Of a DNA stretch of 31,007 nucleotides, positions 29,389-31,007 are shown in pieces. The translations under genes were made by a program, and so were the position numbers. Below the pieces are notes generated by a model that saw only the letters and a list, made by a program, of their open reading frames with translations, had not been told where the DNA came from and did not search any database. Each line of letters opens with the position of its first letter. Position 1 is the first letter of the stretch. The stretch comes from JAFGQJ01 sp964588525 (GTDB lineage: Bacteria > Spirochaetota > Spirochaetia > SZUA-6 > DRHE01). The stretch lies in assembly GCA_964588525.1 (NCBI GenBank), contig CAZPQC010000034.1, positions 1 to 31,007 of the forward strand. The letters run 5' to 3'.

Positions 29389-29973
29389 ATGCCCAATTTC
29401 GAGACTGAGTTCATGAAATCGATGGGCCCGCAGGTGAGCAACCAGCTGGCGGGTACCCTGGGCATCAAGAAGCAGACGGCCAACCAGATCATCCCGGACG
29501 TCCTGCCTCTGATCCTGGGCGGGCTGAAGCGTCAGATGGAGACCCGCGGCGGCGCCGACCGGGCGAACCACATCCTGAACAAGTACGGCGATGCTTCGGT
29601 GCTCGACGGCATCGGCGATCTGTTCGCCGCCAAGGCGGCAGAGCAGGATGCCGATCCCAGGCTGGGCGGCCTGCTGGGGGATGCGGGGGTGAACGCGGCA
29701 GGCACCATGGCAAACAAGCTGAACCTGGACCAGGGAACGATCATGAAGGCCATCGTGATGCTCGCCCCCGTGGTCCTGGGCGCTCTGTCCAGGAAGAGAG
29801 ATCAGGGTGGAATGGGATCAAGCGGCATCGCCGCTCTGATCGACCAGAACGGCGACGGCAGCGTCCTGGACGACGTGGCCGGTTTCCTGCTGCGGGGGGG
29901 CGGGCAGTCCGGGACCCGGGGCGGCGGCCTGCTCGGCGGCCTCCTGGATCGGCTGTCGGACTCCGGGCGCTGA
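29389..29973 (+). CDS. DUF937-family protein
   Basis: This 194-residue protein matches the DUF937 (YidB-like) pattern. It has PDVLPLILGGLKRQMET near residue 40, NHILNKYGDASVLDGIGDLF near 62, and a second copy in NKLNLDQGTIMKAIVMLAPV then LIDQNGDGSVLDDVAGFLL near 150. The two halves look like a duplication. The Gly-rich tail is likely disordered. It starts 23 bases after the ATPase gene with GGAGG upstream and ends 12 bases before htpX. The role of the family is unknown. Confidence 0.85.
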   Translation: MPNFETEFMKSMGPQVSNQLAGTLGIKKQTANQIIPDVLPLILGGLKRQMETRGGADRANHILNKYGDASVLDGIGDLFAAKAAEQDADPRLGGLLGDAGVNAAGTMANKLNLDQGTIMKAIVMLAPVVLGALSRKRDQGGMGSSGIAALIDQNGDGSVLDDVAGFLLRGGGQSGTRGGGLLGGLLDRLSDSGR

Positions 29974-29985
29974 ATCGCTCAAACC

Positions 29986-30822
29986 ATGCGCAGCCGATTG
30001 CGTACCGCCTTCTGGCTGGTGGTGCTGGCGGTGCTGTTCGTCTGGTTGGGCGGTCTGCTGGGCGGCATGGAGGGGGCGCTGCTGGCCTTCGCCATCACGC
30101 TCGTGGTGAATTTCATCGCCTACTTCGCCAGCGATAAAATCGTGCTCGCCCGCTACCGGGCTCAGGAGGTGGGGCCGCAGAACCAGCCGAGACTTCACGG
30201 CATCGTTTCCCGACTGGCCGCCAAGGCCCAGCTGCCAATGCCACGGGTCTATCTGATTCCGGAAAAAACGCCCAACGCCTTCGCCACCGGGCGCAACCCG
30301 AAACATGCCGCAGTGGCGGCCACGGTCGGGATCCTGGAACAGCTGGACGATGACGAGTTGGAGGGGGTAATGGCCCACGAGCTTTCCCACGTCAAAAACC
30401 GGGACACACTGACCACTACGATCGCAGCCACCCTGGCCGGCGCCCTGGCCATGGCCGCCAACGTGGCCCGTTTCGGATATCGGGGAAGCCGCGCCAGGTC
30501 GAACCCCATCACCCTCCTGCTGCTGCTTGTCGGGGCCCCTCTGGCTGCGCTGCTCATCCGCCTGCTGATCTCCCGTATCCGAGAGTACGCCGCCGACCGG
30601 GACGGGGCCGCGCTGTCCGGCCGGCCCCTGTCTCTGGCCGATGCTCTGCGCAAGATCTCTCGTTCGGCCATCCCCCTGAGCAGGGGGAATACCGTCGACG
30701 CCCAGATGTTCATCGTGAACCCGTTCAGCGGCGGCCTGCAGGCTCTGTTCTCGACCCACCCTCCCCTGGAGGAGCGCATCCGGCGCCTGCAGGATCTGTC
30801 CACGCCGGCTCTGCCGGCGTAG
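29986..30822 (+). CDS. htpX: HtpX-like M48 zinc metalloprotease
   Basis: This 278-residue membrane protease has two N-terminal transmembrane segments (about 8-27 and 30-48). VYLIPEKTPNAFATGRNPKH precedes the zinc motif HELSH (131-135), the third zinc ligand Glu200 in REYAADRDG comes next, and one or two more hydrophobic segments (about 144-160 and 174-194) lie between. It ends with FSTHPPLEERI, standard for the family. HtpX degrades misfolded inner-membrane proteins and is often stress-induced. It is the last gene of the run with the HerA-like ATPase and DUF937 protein, which may place that run in membrane or envelope quality control. No Shine-Dalgarno sequence is obvious; translation may be coupled to the upstream gene 12 bases away. 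Confidence 0.93.
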   Translation: MRSRLRTAFWLVVLAVLFVWLGGLLGGMEGALLAFAITLVVNFIAYFASDKIVLARYRAQEVGPQNQPRLHGIVSRLAAKAQLPMPRVYLIPEKTPNAFATGRNPKHAAVAATVGILEQLDDDELEGVMAHELSHVKNRDTLTTTIAATLAGALAMAANVARFGYRGSRARSNPITLLLLLVGAPLAALLIRLLISRIREYAADRDGAALSGRPLSLADALRKISRSAIPLSRGNTVDAQMFIVNPFSGGLQALFSTHPPLEERIRRLQDLSTPALPA

Positions 30823-31007
30823 CTGTCCTTCGCTTCTTCAGAAAAACGGCAGTCGCGCCTTCTCTCGGGACGCACCTTTTCACGGCAGGGCCGAAGCTCT
30901 TCTCAACGTTGCCGGCGCCCGTTGAAGGTGGGTGTTCCATATCCCGGACAAGGGGTGGGAATTCGAAAACCGGCAGCACCGACTTGACAAGCATCCATCA
31001 GGCAGCC
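30823..31007. other. Intergenic region at the right edge
   Basis: I see no supported gene in these 185 bases. TCAACG and CGTTGA form a weak six-base-pair hairpin near 30903-30925. A perfect -35 box, TTGACA, lies at 30984-30989; any matching -10 would fall at or beyond the end of the window. Confidence 0.4.

Noticed and set aside
30984..30989. Promoter at the right edge
   Set aside because: A perfect TTGACA is present, but the -10 position falls at or past the window end, so it cannot be confirmed.
30725..30994. 89-codon minus-strand frame at the right edge
   Set aside because: Most of it lies opposite htpX or in low-complexity intergenic sequence; it has no ribosome-binding site or recognisable family.
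1..31007. CRISPR arrays, insertion sequences, tRNA or rRNA genes
   Set aside because: No regularly spaced repeats, transposase motifs, terminal inverted repeats or cloverleaf-like segments were found by eye.

Overview
The window is gene-dense, GC-rich bacterial chromosome with no mobile element, CRISPR array, rRNA or tRNA that I could see. A free-living, probably anaerobic spirochaete (Spirochaetota) or a near relative fits best. The clues are a long type-2 isoleucyl-tRNA synthetase of 1047 residues, a TRAP binding protein whose signal peptide ends in an LFGGGQTE stretch typical of spirochaetal solute-binding proteins, a split transketolase, and a secreted serpin carrying a Hint-type insert. 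This assignment is an inference; no marker rRNA is present.

Layout. (1) 1-301 (-): N-terminus of a PEP/pyruvate-binding-domain protein. (2) 395-6037 (+): one transport and catabolism operon made of a NagA-like deacetylase, a FadR/GntR regulator, a TRAP transporter in the order P-M-Q, and a SIS-domain phosphosugar protein. A strong promoter precedes it, and its -10 and start site are covered by a 9-bp inverted repeat. (3) 6066-9341 (-): split transketolase and glutamate dehydrogenase, under separate promoters. (4) 9521-11374 (-): a tightly coupled operon of an ArsR regulator, a membrane-anchored winged-helix protein, HypA and a Mrp-like ATPase that lacks the Fe-S cysteines; this is a candidate metal-insertion module. 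(5) 11492-13848 (+): cysteine desulfurase plus ThiI without a rhodanese domain, a dedicated tRNA 4-thiouridine pair. (6) 13834-17100: an FmdB zinc ribbon (-), a secreted serpin with a Hint insert in its reactive-centre loop (+), a decaying coding remnant, and a DegT-family aminotransferase with an unusual leader (+). (7) 17193-24315 (-): a quinone oxidoreductase under its own promoter, and the five-gene run ferritin-like, ileS, lipoprotein, hisH, hisF. (8) 24474-26215 (+): an S8 protease without a signal peptide, followed by an 80-residue protein resembling a free-standing subtilisin prodomain. (9) 26254-26670 (-): a DUF4332 helix-hairpin-helix protein. (10) 26894-30822 (+): a HerA-like ATPase, a DUF937 protein and an HtpX metalloprotease.

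Three themes recur. Proteolysis and its control appear as serpin, S8 protease with a putative trans prodomain, and HtpX. Sulfur, metal and redox handling appears as NifS/ThiI, HypA/Mrp-like and ferritin-like genes. Several promoters place the -10 box 5 to 10 bases before the start codon with no Shine-Dalgarno sequence, which points to leaderless transcripts. The most unusual objects are the serpin-Hint chimera, the HypA plus cysteine-free Mrp-like ATPase operon, and the protease with its free-standing prodomain-like neighbour.
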